A stretch of DNA of 64,000 bases from Paramecium pentaurelia. Its lineage: Eukaryota; Ciliophora; Oligohymenophorea; Peniculida; Parameciidae. Numbering within the stretch: the stretch's first letter is position 1; each line of letters begins with the position of its first letter. Positions 45,493-57,702 of the stretch are shown in pieces. The translations under genes were made by a program, and so were the position numbers. Below the pieces are notes generated by a model. The model was not told the DNA's origin and searched no databases. It saw only the letters and a program-made list of their open reading frames with translations. The DNA is taken from the NCBI GenBank assembly GCA_905183005.1, contig CAJJDO010000046.1:324255-388254 (forward strand), read 5' to 3'.

Positions 45493-46868
45493 TCAAATTT
45501 ATCCCATGTAATCCCATAGGTTATCTTTGTCACTATATCCAGGTATGGCATATTCATGTAAATTTGGAAGAAAGTTCTCTTATGTAGTTTTGAAGGGAGG
45601 AAATATTTTATCAATTGTTAATCTAAATGCGTCATCTAAATCTCATTTAATAGGTTACTTAGCATTCTTGGTATTAATTTTTATAAAAGTGGACTACTCT
45701 CTTCAATACAAGGATTAGTATTGATTTCAATTAACCAAATATGACCATTTTTATCAACCATAAAATCATATCCAAATATTTCAAATTGGAAATCCTTGCG
45801 ATCTAAAAATTAAGGTACATATATCAACTGTCACGCAATTTAGAACCAGCACAATAAATTGTTTGATGAATCAATTCTTTCATTTTAACAACAATTCCAG
45901 CTGAAGTAACTTTAGTATTTCTCTGTTAATTTAAATAATGTTATAAATCTTAAAAACTTAATTGATTTCCCAATTCATATTTCCCATAACCAGGATGATT
46001 TTTTTATATAGCATTATTTGTTAAATGAATATATAAAGATTTTAGATTATTAACATCAAAATGTTCACTAGCTAAACGTAGATATCTATAATATTATATT
46101 TGTTCTACCCTTCTTTAAAAAAATAGTATTTTGATGTATGATCAATTAGTACCCAAATTCGAAAATCAAATTTTCTGCCATTATATAAAAGAGGTGTTTC
46201 TAAATACTTTTATAAAACTATAATACGATCATTACTAGTAGATTAATCTATTGTAAAACTTATCTAAGCTTAACCAGATTCTTCCTAAATAAATTAAATA
46301 GTTTACTTTCATTAGAATCTGGATATGTTATTGTAACTCCTCTTGCTCCTTTTGATGAACTTTTTGTTTTTTAATTCCCACTTCTAATTTTACAGAATTC
46401 CTCTACTTGATTTATAAACACTCTTAAATCAGAAAATAATTAAATTCCTCTTCCTCTATTAAGATCTGGTGGTTTCAGTAACCATACATTCTTTTAATTA
46501 CCTTCTTTCTTTATTTAAATGAAAAAATCCACAAATTTTTTTAGATCCCATTAAAGTGTCATAGAATCCAAATTTATTGAAAATGTTATAGGTACAAAAT
46601 CATCCATATTCTTATTAATTCTTTAACAATGTATTTTGAGATTATCATGTAATTTATTTTTATTTGAAATTTCATGATGATGTTCCAAATGATTTATACA
46701 TACTTTCTTCTAAGTTAGAGTAGAATAATTAAATCCTTTATTTGATTGTTTCCATATAAAGTTTACACTACATATAATTATCTATAACTTACTTAAAACT
46801 TGTCTATTATTCTGCAAACCAACCTCGTCCTTATAAGATTCTCCTAACCAAAGCACCGTTATTTCCAT
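45493..46868 (-). CDS. Tubulin tyrosine ligase-like protein (TTLL, polyglutamylase/glycylase family)
   Basis: About 425 residues after introns of 26, 23, about 26 (a 32-nt alternative also fits) and 23 nt. TTLL landmarks: VNFIWKQSNKGFNY, VNHLE-like HLEHHHEISNKNKLHDNLKI, WLLKPPDLNRGRGIQLFSD (ATP-grasp), IVLQKYLETPLLYNGRKFDF, RIWVLIDH, SLYIHLTNNAIQKNHPG, FGYDFMVDKNGHIWLIEINT followed by NPC. The final EINTNP is the metal-binding signature. These enzymes add amino acids to tubulin or other targets; cilia are the usual site. Which TTLL class cannot be told by eye. Its start is only two bases from the stop of the gene at 46871, so the true ATG may be downstream. Confidence 0.88.
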
Positions 46869-46870
46869 TT

Positions 46871-47899
46871 TCACAAAAGAACTACCTGTTTTTATAATTA
46901 TCATTACAACATATTATGTTGCAAACGTATTTTTCAAAAAAGCAGTTCTTGGTATTCTTTACATTGATGATTAAGGTCTTTTTCCTTCTGCTTGACTACT
47001 AAGTTTACGCTTTTCAATTGATTATTTCCTATGAAATTGAGTACTGTTGAACAAACCAATCTTACTTAAACCTTCTGGAGTATGTTATCGAGGTTCCTTT
47101 GGACTGTATTTTAATTAAATAGGCTCCAACCTTTATTATTATTCATCATACCTATTATCTTTGAATTTCATAGCTTACAAGAACATATGATTATTATTTA
47201 TATAAAATTATCACAAAAATATTCCTCACTAAACTACTTGTCTTGACTGTAAATATTCTTACAAATACTTCTACTCATACATAGGATCCAAAACTATATT
47301 AGGAATCTCTACATTCTATCCAGGTGCCACTGTTTATGGATTATAATTCCCATTAAAATATTCTAATTATCTAAACATCTTTTCATGCTGAATATAAGTT
47401 CTCAATCTTATGTTTTCTGAATGTAAAAATGCATTTTCTTATTCTAATTAATCTTGTCTATTTCTCAACAATTAATTCTCTGCTGTTTTCTATTAGCATA
47501 ATTGATATAATGCATGATTTTATGTTTCTGGTATATCATTTCTTTATTACACTAATAAAGAAGTTATGTGTTATCTCTCTTCACTAATCTATTACAAATG
47601 ATCCTTAACATTATGTCCTAAATAAGTCTAATTGTAATACTGAATTACTAATTTAACTTATTCTACAATTCAGAACATTCTAGTTCCTTTTATCTATAAA
47701 GCTCCATTAAATTCTAATATTTTTAATTCATCTCTTATTATTCTAAAGCATTGCTATCTACTAATGCAGTCAAAGTTTCCACTTCATCAACAAGAATTTA
47801 AATTCTTTGCAATAATTTCTACACTATGTCTTCTTATGGCATGAATCTGTTAATTTATTTATTAAATAAATATAAAAAATCACTATTGTATAATTCCAT
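46871..47899 (-). CDS. Coiled-coil hypothetical protein (about 314 aa)
   Basis: N-terminal helices (EDIVQKLLQRIQILVDEVET, NLMELYRQKELE), then YYNQTYLGHNVKDHLQQISE, NQLLRNRQDQLEQENAFLHS and IRLRTYIQHEKMFRQLEYFN. A Pro-containing linker with VAPGQNVEIPNIVLDPMYEQ is followed by a basic tail SIEKRKLSSQAEGKRPQSSM. Introns of 22, 20 and 22 nt are needed, plus one near 47680 whose borders are unsure: a GTTCTG donor, 20 or 29 nt. Bundled helices and a C-terminal SPKEPRQHTPEG suggest a cytoskeletal linker. No family. Confidence 0.6.
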
Positions 47900-48819
47900 A
47901 TTATTATTTTAGTGTTTCCAATAACCATGATGTTATTTATAAAATTCTAAGAATTTATCAAAAAGATAGAGAATGAATCAATTTGAATTAAATGAATATT
48001 TCTTATCTATAAATTATATTAAATTTTTTATATCTAAATTTAAATAAATAAATAATTTCATATACTTTCTAATTTTATATATATATATTTCATTCACTTC
48101 ACAATCTTATATATGAATCTATTGATGTTTCATATATTTATACATACATACATACATACATACATACAATTTTAAGGGATACCTCCTTAATGTTAAATCT
48201 CAATAATAATCCTATAAAAATCGCTAAACACTAAATTTGAAGATTATATATAGTTTATTTAATAAAATCTTCTACTTTATAATAATATAACTAATTTGAT
48301 GATTGTAATTTACTCCCTTAAGTTTAAATCATATTTTATTAGTAATGATGTTGGTAAAAAGGTTAAAGTATAATTTAAACTATTTTATTTCTTTAATAAT
48401 TTTTGTTTATATCATTAAAGTTATTTGCTTTAATAAATTAGGAGTATTATAAATTTAATAACCAAAAAATAAATCTGACTGCTCTAAATTTATTGATTTT
48501 AATTAATATAAAATAAAAAAAATTAATTTATAACATAATTATATAATAGGAAGAAAAAATTTAAATAATATAATGCAATAAAAATAAGGATAGCATTTAA
48601 ATTTTCAGATTTTTAAAATATAAATAAACGTTAACTTAATAATAAGTATACTTTTATTTAGATTATTGAGTTGTTGATTATCTTATATATTAAGAAGAAC
48701 TAATTAAGTAATTGAGAACTATTGATTAATATATGTTGTAAGGATGATAATTAAACAATAACCTAGAGAATATTAATTAATTTTATTATTAATTTATCAA
48801 ATAATAATTATATTTCTCC
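47900..48819. other. Intergenic between divergent genes, with simple repeats
   Basis: About 920 very AT-rich bases. It contains a TATATATATA run near 48090-48100 and a perfect TACA microsatellite (48141-48168). No protein-like frame of quality or RNA gene was recognised. Probably promoters of the coiled-coil gene and of the GPCR-PIPK gene. Confidence 0.5.
48141..48168. repeat. (TACA)7 microsatellite
   Basis: Seven perfect tandem copies of TACA, 28 bp, in the spacer between divergent genes. It is the only clean tetranucleotide repeat noticed in the window. Confidence 0.9.
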
Positions 48820-50993
48820 ATGAATTCTATGAATTAGGATTCTCTAGAATATTCTGTTGAAAAACATTGGAAATATATTTATGTAGTGATACTCTTTTTC
48901 TCCTTATGTTCAGCTTCAGTTATACCGATAATCTACGTATATTCACCTAAGTGTAGACATCATCCAGCATAAATTATTTTAATATTATGTATGATCTTTT
49001 ATATTTTAGGTATATTGGAAATGATAACATGTTATTAATGGTTTTTAGATAGTGTTCATTTTGAAGAGTTAATTTAATTTTTAAACACAATCATAGGTTA
49101 TAATAAAATAAGGGAATATTATTTATTTGGTTAGGGTGAGATATCTGATTAAACATTATGTTCAATAAACCAGAGTTTAATAATATTTGGATTCTTAGCA
49201 CAACTAAATTATTATGCAATTCTAACATTAGATTTTATACTTACATTAACTAAACCTTTCTTGAATACTAAAATGAAACAACTTTCATATAATTTATTTG
49301 TATGTTTAGTTACAATAATAATGTGTTATTTTGAGAAGGACTCTCTCTATGGGAATTGTAAAGGAATAAATACTAGAAATGTCTCTGACGTGTTTAAACT
49401 TTAGTTGTTGACAATAACTATATTATTAGTTATATCATTTTATGTAGGTTAAAAGGATCTTAATAGAATGAACAAAATCAATATTGATGTTAAAGAAAAT
49501 AGGAGAAAATTATTTTACAATCATATAGTATCCTATTTTTTTAAATATATTTAGTACTTATTTTTCACTCTATTTATAATATGGAGTTTACCTTAATTAA
49601 TAGCATTTCTAAGTGAATATGTCTTAGTACATTAAATAATGAATAGAATCTATATAGCCATAATGTTATTGCATCGTATCATTATACTTTTTACAGTTAG
49701 CAACCATATTATTATAGATCCGACTTCGAGAACCTTATTTTAAGAGTAGAACTCTACTTTTACTTGCAACAATCTTTTGCAAAAGAAAGTGGAAAGAAAA
49801 CAAAGAGTATAATATGTTAGATATTTTTATAGTAAAAATGTAGATGATTGCATTATGGAGTAATGTTAACTACCTCTAAATAAGTTAGTTTAAGTTTAAA
49901 CCAATTAAGAGACAGTTTCTAATATTTTAAGTTCAATTCTAAAAATTGTAAGTTACGATGAAAGAATAACTGATTTACATAAACAATGTAAATACAAGAA
50001 ATAATTCACTTATTCATCCAATAAGAGTGATCAATTTTAAATTGATTAAGAATCTCCTTTATTAAATTCAATTAATTATTCATTAGAATTAACATTGACA
50101 TTTTAAATTGAAGAATATGCTCCTGCAATATTTTAAGATATTAGAATGAAAAATGGTATATGTTATAAACAATTTTTAAATTCTTTAAGACTAGATTATA
50201 ATTAAGATCAAATTAAAAATACTCAAGAATCTCTAGGTAAAAGTGGATCATTCTTTTTCTATACCTATGATAATGTTTTTGTATTGAAGACTATTACTTA
50301 ATCAGAAATTAAATTAATTTATGATTGTATATTATTTATTTATTTAATTTTATAGTTTTGGAAGACTATTATAAATATATAATTAAAGATTAAACATTTT
50401 TGGCTAAATTTTATGGATTATATTCAATTAGCATAGAAGGTTTTTCCTAGATTCATTTATTACTTATGGAGAATATATTTTAAAAAATACCTCAAGAAAG
50501 AGTAGTATATGATTTAAAAGGAAGTCTTGTGAATAGAAAATAAAATGTCAAAATGAATTAAGTTGTTGATCTTACTAGTTCATATGCATAATATTTACCT
50601 TCAATGGGTGTTTTAAAGGATTAAAACTTTATTACATCTACAGATATATTTATATAATTGAATTAGCAAAATAGAGATACTTTATTTACTATTTTAAAAG
50701 ATGATATTGAATTTCTTCTTAAAAATAATATAATGGATTATTCTTTGATTATTGCTATTTTTAATAATCAAATTTAAGATGAAAATCGAATATATTGTAA
50801 TAGTAATAAATGCTATTGCTTTGGTCTCATAGATTATACATAAAAGTTCACTCTCAAAAAGAAATTAGAATTCTTTTATAAGTTTCATGTTAAAAGAAAG
50901 GGTTAAAAAATTTCATGTGTTGATCCATAATTTTATAGTTAAAGATTTCTTTCATTCATTAATAGTATAATTGCTATTAATGATTTGGCATGA
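48820..50993 (+). CDS. GPCR-PIPK: seven-transmembrane receptor domain fused to phosphatidylinositol-phosphate kinase
   Basis: 714 residues with one 29-nt intron. The N-terminal 300 residues hold about seven hydrophobic segments (YVVILFFSLCSASVIPIIYV, ILILCMIFYILGILEMI, LLTITILLVISFYVG, YLFFTLFIIWSLPQLIAFL and others) with a Cys-containing loop. The C-terminal half is a PIP kinase: GKSGSFFFYTYDNVFVLKTI (Gly loop and Lys), YDLKGSLVNR, ILKDDIEFLLKNNIMDYSLI (MDYSL motif), CFGLIDYTQKFTLKKKLEFF, and activation loop VKRKGQKISCVDPQFYSQRF. GPCR-PIPKs are known from oomycetes and Dictyostelium (RpkA) as receptors coupled directly to PIP2 synthesis. Basic activation loop residues are kept, so kinase activity is likely. 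Confidence 0.88.
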
Positions 50994-51044
50994 ATTATTA
51001 ACATTTATATATATATATATTTTAGGATTATTAATTTTCTTAAA

Positions 51045-51590
51045 ATGACAACCATTAATAAAGCTACTCTTGGAGGAGGATGTTTTTGGTGTATAGAAGC
51101 AGTATTCAAAAGAATTAAAGGAGTAAATGAAGTCTATTCAGGTTATGCTGGTGGTGCTAACAAAAATACTGCTAATTATAAAGATGTATGTAGAGGAGAT
51201 AGTGGACATGCAGAAGTTGTGTAAATCACATATGATGAATCGAAGCTTAAATATTATGATCTTCTAACTGTGTTTTTTAATTCTCATGATCCTACTACCT
51301 TAAATCGTCAAGGTAATGATTAGGGACATTAATACAGATCAATTATTTTTTATCATAATGAACAATAAAAATTAATAGCTATGGATTTAATTAAAGAACT
51401 ATCCAAATCTTATAAGAATCCTATTGTTACAGAAATTGTCTAATTTTAGGAATTTTATAAAGCAGAGAATTACCATTAAAATTATTATTATAATAATAAA
51501 AATGAAGGATATTGTAAAGTAGTGATAAAACCAAAGTTAGAAAAAATAGTTAAATTATTCAAAGACAAATTAAATGAGGAAATAAAATGA
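51045..51590 (+). CDS. msrA: Peptide methionine sulfoxide reductase MsrA
   Basis: 181 residues, no intron. Catalytic GGGCFWCIEAVF at residues 10-21 (Cys in GCFWC), then VYSGYAGGANKNTANYKDVC, GDSGHAEVVQITYDE, NSHDPTTLNRQGNDQGHQYR, and ENYHQNYY near the C-terminus. It repairs methionine-S-sulfoxide in proteins using thioredoxin. No targeting peptide is apparent, so cytosolic. It is followed by 367 bases without a gene. Confidence 0.96.
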
Positions 51591-51957
51591 TAATTATAAT
51601 TATAGCTAAATTCAATATGCTAAAATATTTCACTTTCAATTATTTATGTTTTAATACTATTTAATATCTGATTAATAAATCTATTTTTTATATATATGTT
51701 ATATTTTTATTACAATAATACTTAAATATATAATTAACTTAAACTCATTTGAAAATGAAAAATAATCAAAATATAATTTAATATTTTATAATTATTTTTA
51801 AATAAATATTTATTAGATTATCTATTATAATTAATCATCTATATTCAAATACATATGTAATTATGAATATAATCATGTTTATATAAACAATTTGTATATC
51901 TACAAAAATAAACATAAATAATATAGATAGAAATAACAATAAAAATTTAGTGAATAT
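51591..51957. other. Intergenic, no gene seen
   Basis: About 370 AT-rich bases between the convergent MsrA and PP2C genes. Nothing recognised. Confidence 0.5.
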
Positions 51958-52998
51958 TCATTTCCAATAAGATTAGACATCTACGACAATTAAAGTCATA
52001 TTGTCTTTTTTATAATTAGTATTTTTGGATGCTGCTTTGTCTAAGAGATATTATGCTAATTAATCTATTTCTTATCTATTCCAATTTTCAATCAATTTTT
52101 TTAATTCATCATTTTTAATAATCTAAATAATTTTATAATATTACATCCCAGAAACCATCAGATGCCAAAATCAAATATTTATCTTTTTAATCTATTTGAT
52201 GTATTTTAATTTCAGGTATTGCAATTAAACCTGCTTATCTATGTTTCTTATCTCCAAATGCTCTTGTTACTGCTAATTCTCCATTAATTCTTGGAATTGA
52301 ACTAAAATAATATATTTAAATACTGTCTATCTAAAATAGTTGCCATCTATTCAACTCTTTTAAATTCATCTTCTCTATTTAATTTATGTTCAAGATTCAA
52401 TTTCTAAATTTCATATTCCTCATTAATTAAAACACATGCTGAATCTCCTAAATTGATTATATAAATTTATTTATTTTTATTAATGACACAAATAGCAGTA
52501 GAACCACCCTATTATTAGTTTTCTTCTTAACAATCAAGTATATGTTAATTCATTTTCTCAAAACTATTTATGATTGCTTTTTCTAAATTATCACTAAAAT
52601 CATTTTCATCTTATAAATATTTATGTAAATTATTTTCGAGAATAGTTGATACAGAATGACCTGCATGACCATCATAAACTGCATAAAAGAATTAGACTTC
52701 TTTGTTTTTATTTAGATTTGGAATAGCAACAAACTTAAATTAAGATGATTAAGTACTCTATCTTCTTGATATTTTCTACCACACTTAAGTTAAGCCACAT
52801 CAGCAACTGTCTTTCCATTATATGAAAATTATAAGGACTAATCACTAATTATTAATGAATTGAATAATACATAGGTTCATGGAAAAATATGTTTGTTTAT
52901 TATTTCCAACCATCAGAAGAATGAGTACTTTCAGGTTAAACATCAGTAATGACAACATTTAACTATAACTTTGGTTTAGGTTTCTTTTGATAATTCAT
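51958..52998 (-). CDS. PP2C-type Ser/Thr phosphatase (second copy)
   Basis: 315 residues after introns of 26, 23, 22 and 22 nt. A 60-residue N-terminal extension (MNYQKKPKPKLQLNVVITDV) precedes the domain. PPM motifs: KCGRKYQEDRFVAIPNLN, FFYAVYDGHAGHSVSTILEN, GGSTAICVINKNKQIYIINL followed by GDSACV, LNLEHKLNREDE, GELAVTRAFGDKKHR, LILASDGFWDVI, and KKDNMTLIVVDV. Motif 2 reads D-G-H-A-G instead of the common D-G-H-G-G. All metal-binding Asp are present. It is a distant paralogue of the gene at 29629, not a recent duplicate. Confidence 0.9.
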
Positions 52999-53072
52999 AA
53001 TAGTAATAAAAATTATTGTAATTATATTATATTATCATTTTTGTAATGATTATATTTGATTAAATTTATATA

Positions 53073-54164
53073 TCAATTTTAACTTATTCTAATTTTTCTT
53101 TCATGATTCTCATCTTCTACCTAACTGAATCTATCTTCAACCATCTCTTCTAATTAACTGACTAATTATAATTCATTTCTTCTAGCTTAAGTAGCAAAAT
53201 TATATTCATTTTAGAAGGTTGCACACAATGCAGTTGCTTAATCCCAAAGTTATTAATTTCTTTATAGTTTTCCTGAAGCAGTTTAAGCAATGGCAGAATT
53301 AGTTCCAATACATTAAACCAAATGATCTAATTTATCTTATAATCTATCAGCTTAGGCAGATAATCTAGCAAGAGTTTAACCTATTCTTTCTTTTTAATCA
53401 TTGAAGGCAGCAATTGATTAAGCATTTGAATCAGCATAATCATTATATGCTTCATGAATATTTTATTTCAAAGTATCTAATAATTAAGCAACTCTCTCAA
53501 GGGATGTTTCATCAAAATCCTTAGATGATGCCAATTAAGAGAAAGCATAAAGAATTGGAGCAAATTTAGCAGTTTCTTTAATACTAAATGATGTTTAGAG
53601 CATAACCTTTGAAACTCTACTAATTTCAGCGAAACTTCCTGATCCACTATAGATAGCAGCCAAAATATCTGAAGCTTCATCAATAGCATGAAGAGCATCT
53701 TCATAATCTCTTCCTCTCTTTTTAAAATAACTTGCCTCTTATTCAGCAGCAGTCATAACCATATTTAAATGTTTTTCTGCAGTGAATGTTTAATGTTAAT
53801 TAACTTCTTATTAATTTGTAGCTCTGATTTTTGATGTTTAACAAACATTCAATTAAGCAGTAGAATCTCTAAGAATGTTTTTGGCATCTTATACTTCCTT
53901 ACTTCTGAATTCATCCTCAGATTCACATTCACTAACTTAAGTTTAATATATTTCATCATGATTCACTTATTCAAAATTTACTGAATCTCTGAAATCTCTC
54001 AAAACATTTAAGATAGCATCTAATGGAGCTTTTGTTTAAATCTTAGCTTCAACTTCAGCCATAACTGATGTTATAGATCTCTTTTTGGAGTAATCAAATC
54101 TATTCTTGGATGCAGCAGCAGAGGCAACACTTAAGAGTAAAATCACCAAAAGAACTGTTCTCAT
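53073..54164 (-). CDS. Trichocyst matrix protein (TMP family)
   Basis: 363 residues, no intron. Signal peptide MRTVLLVILLLSVASAAAS, then a propeptide-like stretch (KKRSITSVMAEVEAKIQTKA) and long Ala/Gln/Leu-rich helices with heptads (LARLSAQADRLQDKLDHLVQ). It ends near the hallmark ALCATFQNEYNFATQARRNE. TMPs are secreted precursors of about 40 kDa, cut into small acidic polypeptides that crystallise in trichocysts and expand on exocytosis. The family is lineage-specific and multigene in Paramecium, so this entry is also strong evidence for the genus. Confidence 0.9.
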
Positions 54165-54613
54165 TAATAATAATAATGTCTAAAAACCTTTTTGCTTTAT
54201 CGTTTTTAAATCTGTTAAATCACTTATTCAAAATCTACAATTTCTGTTAGTTTACTAAAATAGAATTTAACATAATTTAAAATCAATAGTTTGTTTTTTA
54301 ATGAGTATTTTATAAATGTTCATCAAATTAATTTAATCATTCCAAAATACAAGAATTATGTATTAATAACCTCTCAAAATTTACTTTGCAATTTAAGCTT
54401 TATCAATTGATTTATTATTCTTTGCTTTTTGATATTTTTTTTAAATGTAAATCATTTAACAAATCTTTAATCATGAAAATTACAAAGAAATCTTTATATT
54501 TTTATAGTAAATCTTAAATAACTATAATGTAGTATGATAACTTGTATCATTTGTAAAATTCATATATTATAATAGATTACTTTAAATAATATATTTTAAT
54601 ATTTATATTTATT
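54165..54613. other. Intergenic, upstream of the trichocyst gene
   Basis: About 450 AT-rich bases, probable promoter of the trichocyst matrix protein gene and 3' flank of the pyruvate carrier gene, both on the minus strand. No gene seen. Confidence 0.5.
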
Positions 54614-55018
54614 TCATCTTGTAAATAGTTTTCCTTGTTAACTACAATTAAATTAACTAAATACTGTTTTCTGTAAAGCTGATATAATCCAGTTTGAGCC
54701 ATGCAAAAATTGCAAAGGACTAAACTATAAACTCTTGGTCTAATTATGAAACACCATCTATAGTTCATTTATATATATTTTATACCTTGTGAATAATAAT
54801 CCAGTCCAGGCAATAACGCATTATTAAAGAGTGTTAACTTATTCAACTGGTTTACGCATGTCTCCTATGTTAGCAATAGAAATTCCCCATTTGGCTAATG
54901 GAGTCCAGAAAAAGATTGTGAAAGGACCTTTTTCACTCATTATGAATTTCTTCATAAAGGCTGGCCAAAAATTCCATGCACAAACATATTGCTATAACTT
55001 TGGCACAATTCCAAACAT
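54614..55018 (-). CDS. MPC2: Mitochondrial pyruvate carrier subunit, MPC2-like
   Basis: 117 residues after introns of 28 and 23 nt. Landmarks: CAWNFWPAFMKKFIMSEKG, IFFWTPLAKWGISIANIGDM (the W.P..KWG signature), LLFTRWCFIIRPRVYSLVLC, and NFCMAQTGLYQLYRKH. These match MPC2, which pairs with MPC1 to import pyruvate across the inner mitochondrial membrane. No MPC1 gene is in the window. The stretch is clearly richer in GC than the flanks. A shadow frame on the other strand is not real. Confidence 0.9.
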
Positions 55019-56329
55019 GTGATTCAAATAATAAATATAAATACACTAAATGACAATATGATATATATAATAATTCATATTATTAATTAATGATAAATCA
55101 CGTTGATATATATTATTTTACACTTTTTTCAGATCAAAAGAAATTAATAAGATTCATTATAAACATAAAAATTAATGGTAACTGACAAAATCTCACATTT
55201 TATTCATACTTTATTTTTTATTAAGAGGAAACTTTATTATGATTTATAATTATGAGATTTCAAATTTCAATATTGTTAATTTGTTTATTAATGAAAATAA
55301 TTCAATAAAAATTGATATATGTGTTATATTTGAATCATATTTTAATAAAATTAGAATCTCATCTATAATTAAATTAGATCTATTAAATAATTTCTTTTCC
55401 TTATCATAATACTATTTTATAAGCTTCTTTAACGAATAGAAGTATAAATTTGATAAATTTTTATGGTTGCTTTCTTATTAAACTAACTGATTATCCAAAA
55501 ATAAAATAGTCAAATTATTTTTTTAGTTCACAATTTATAATATTATTGAGTTTAATATTTAACTTAATATAATAGGTTATTCACATGATTTTATACATTT
55601 CTGAAAATTATTTTATTATTTTTCACCAAATTTTGTTTTATTTATTTTTTTAATTATTATTTTTATTAAGTTTATTAGCTATTTTATTGTAATGATTAGT
55701 ATAATTAATATTGAATTATCTCTCTATTTGTTAAGTTATTATCATTATACTATGGGTTATATTGATATAATTTATATTTGTAATTCACAATAAATTGTAT
55801 TTATTTAGAGGACATTTTGTTATAATTTATTAATACTTTATATATAGATATCAAATAAAGGTTATGTTTATATTAATTAATAATTATTCATAAAATCTAT
55901 AGTTTATTTTAAAGTTATCTAATAATTGTAATTATTTATAACCTGAATTAATAAGTGCCTAAAAAAAATAGTAAATTAATGGAAAATAAGCATCCATTAC
56001 TAAATTAGTATTTTGTTAATCTTATATGTTATTTTGGTGAATTCAAATAGGGCTCTGTAAAATTTTTATTTAGTAATAACGAAACTAAGATTTTAATTAA
56101 TTCATATATATGAGAAGGTAACAAATCTTTTATTTTTAATTAACAATCAAAATATCAATTTATATTATGAAAAACATGATTTCTTACAACAAAATTGAAT
56201 CTTCTACACTAAATTATGCTAATTTAATGAAGGGGGTACCCTTAGTTATGCAGTTTAAAGGAATCCTAATGAATGGTTAAATGAATATATTTTTTTTAAA
56301 GTTTTGTTTTTTACTCTTCAAAATTAGGA
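55019..56329. other. 1.3 kb AT-rich region with no gene seen
   Basis: Longest apparent gap of the window. All frames give only Ile/Asn/Lys/Leu/Phe-type chance translations with frequent TGA. A less AT-rich patch around 56225-56275 (containing AAGGGGGTACCC) could be a promoter element or first exon of the kinase gene. No RNA gene, repeat or element recognised. Confidence 0.4.
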
Positions 56330-57702
56330 ATGAAACAATATACTTGCTCAGGCTTATATACTGGTGTTGATGGTGAATGTCAACAAGTAACCATTATCTC
56401 AAATTCTGGCTCATTGTTAATAAAAGTAAGCATTTTATTGAAAATTTAAAAAGACTGTTCCAAACGACTAATAGATGGTGTATTTGCCAGCTGGTTCAAT
56501 GGACACAATACTGTACTTTGGTAATGAAATCACAGAAAGTATATTTATTGTATATTTGTAGATCAATAAATGTATACACTGGACCTAGAGAATCCTGAAA
56601 CACAAATTAAAGTGTCTTTTCTGTTGAGTTAAAAGGATAGTTAAGAACTATAAAATCAATTGAGAGGAAAGCAAGTGTTCTTTCGTTCATAAAATCCTCG
56701 AATATTAGCTTAGATAGCCCCAGGAATCTGTAAAAAAAGATACTTATATTAGAACTGATTTAAACACAAGACAAGGTTATGATTGAAAAAATAGCTACTT
56801 TCCCAAAATCTATGCAGGATTAAGCCTCAATTAGCCGACTTGTAAGAAATGTTATTTTATTGTAAGGGATAATTGAAATAAGAAGCTGATATACTCTCAC
56901 TATTGAAAGAGCATGAACATTAAAATATAATTAAATTGGAAGAAATTGTGACTGACAATGAATGTGTGTCTATCATTTTGGAGAATTGCTAAGGAGGAGA
57001 TCTCTTAAAATTACTGAATAAGAAAACAAACAAAATAGATATTCCTCTTGTTATGGTAAACTTACTCTCAGGTAATCGATTACCTTAATATTTAATTAGG
57101 TTTATAACACCTTCATGATTTAAACATAGTACATAGAGATATCAAACTTTAGAACATATTGTTTTTAGATACTTAAGATGGCAACACTTTAAAAATTGCT
57201 GATTTCGGTCTTTCTTGTTTTAAATAATAAATCCCATATTATAATCCAAGGTATGATTATTTATTAAATAATTTAATAGATGTGGAACTCCTGGATACAC
57301 TGCTCCAGAAGTATTCGCTTAATAATGTATATATGATGAAAAAGTAGATATTTATAGTGCTGGAATAATCTTATATAATATGTACTTTTTCTGACTTATA
57401 TTTATAGGTTAACACTTAAAAACCCTTTCGGTAATTCAAAAAACATGCAAGATATCATTAAAAGAAATATAAGTGGACTCTATGATGAAAATCATTTGGC
57501 AAGTGTAAAAATAAACAATCCTCTTGGATATGATCTACTTATTAAAATGCTTTAGAAGGATGCTCGTAATCGTCCTAGTGCTAGAGAATGTTTAGCACAT
57601 CCCTTCTTAAATTAAGAAAAAATAATACTCCAGGATGATGAAAATTTGATTAACAATGAAAGTAAGAAGGGAATTCAAGTATCAAAACGTGTAAAGATTT
57701 GA
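56330..57702 (+). CDS. Protein kinase with N-terminal extra domain and atypical N-lobe
   Basis: 396 residues after seven introns (28, 23, 23, 25, 28, 29 and 26 nt). Residues 1-110 (MKQYTCSGLYTGVDGECQQV, GKQVFFRSQNPRI) form a domain I cannot name, perhaps PH-like. The kinase part has EADILSLLKEHEHQNIIKLE (helix C), ENCQGGDLLKLL, IVHRDIKLQNILFLD, IADFGLSCF, CGTPGYTAPEVF, KVDIYSAGIILYNM and RNRPSARECLAHPF. Catalytic Asp, DFG and APE are kept, but no Gly-rich loop is visible and the usual VAIK reads VMIEKI. An upstream start in another exon is possible. Confidence 0.8.

Noticed and set aside
48141..48168. CRISPR-like short repeat
   Set aside because: It is a simple TACA microsatellite with no spacers, in a eukaryotic genome.
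54831..55022. Plus-strand frame of about 63 residues, or an RNA gene because of higher GC
   Set aside because: The minus strand encodes a clear MPC2-like protein, and the GC rise is explained by coding.
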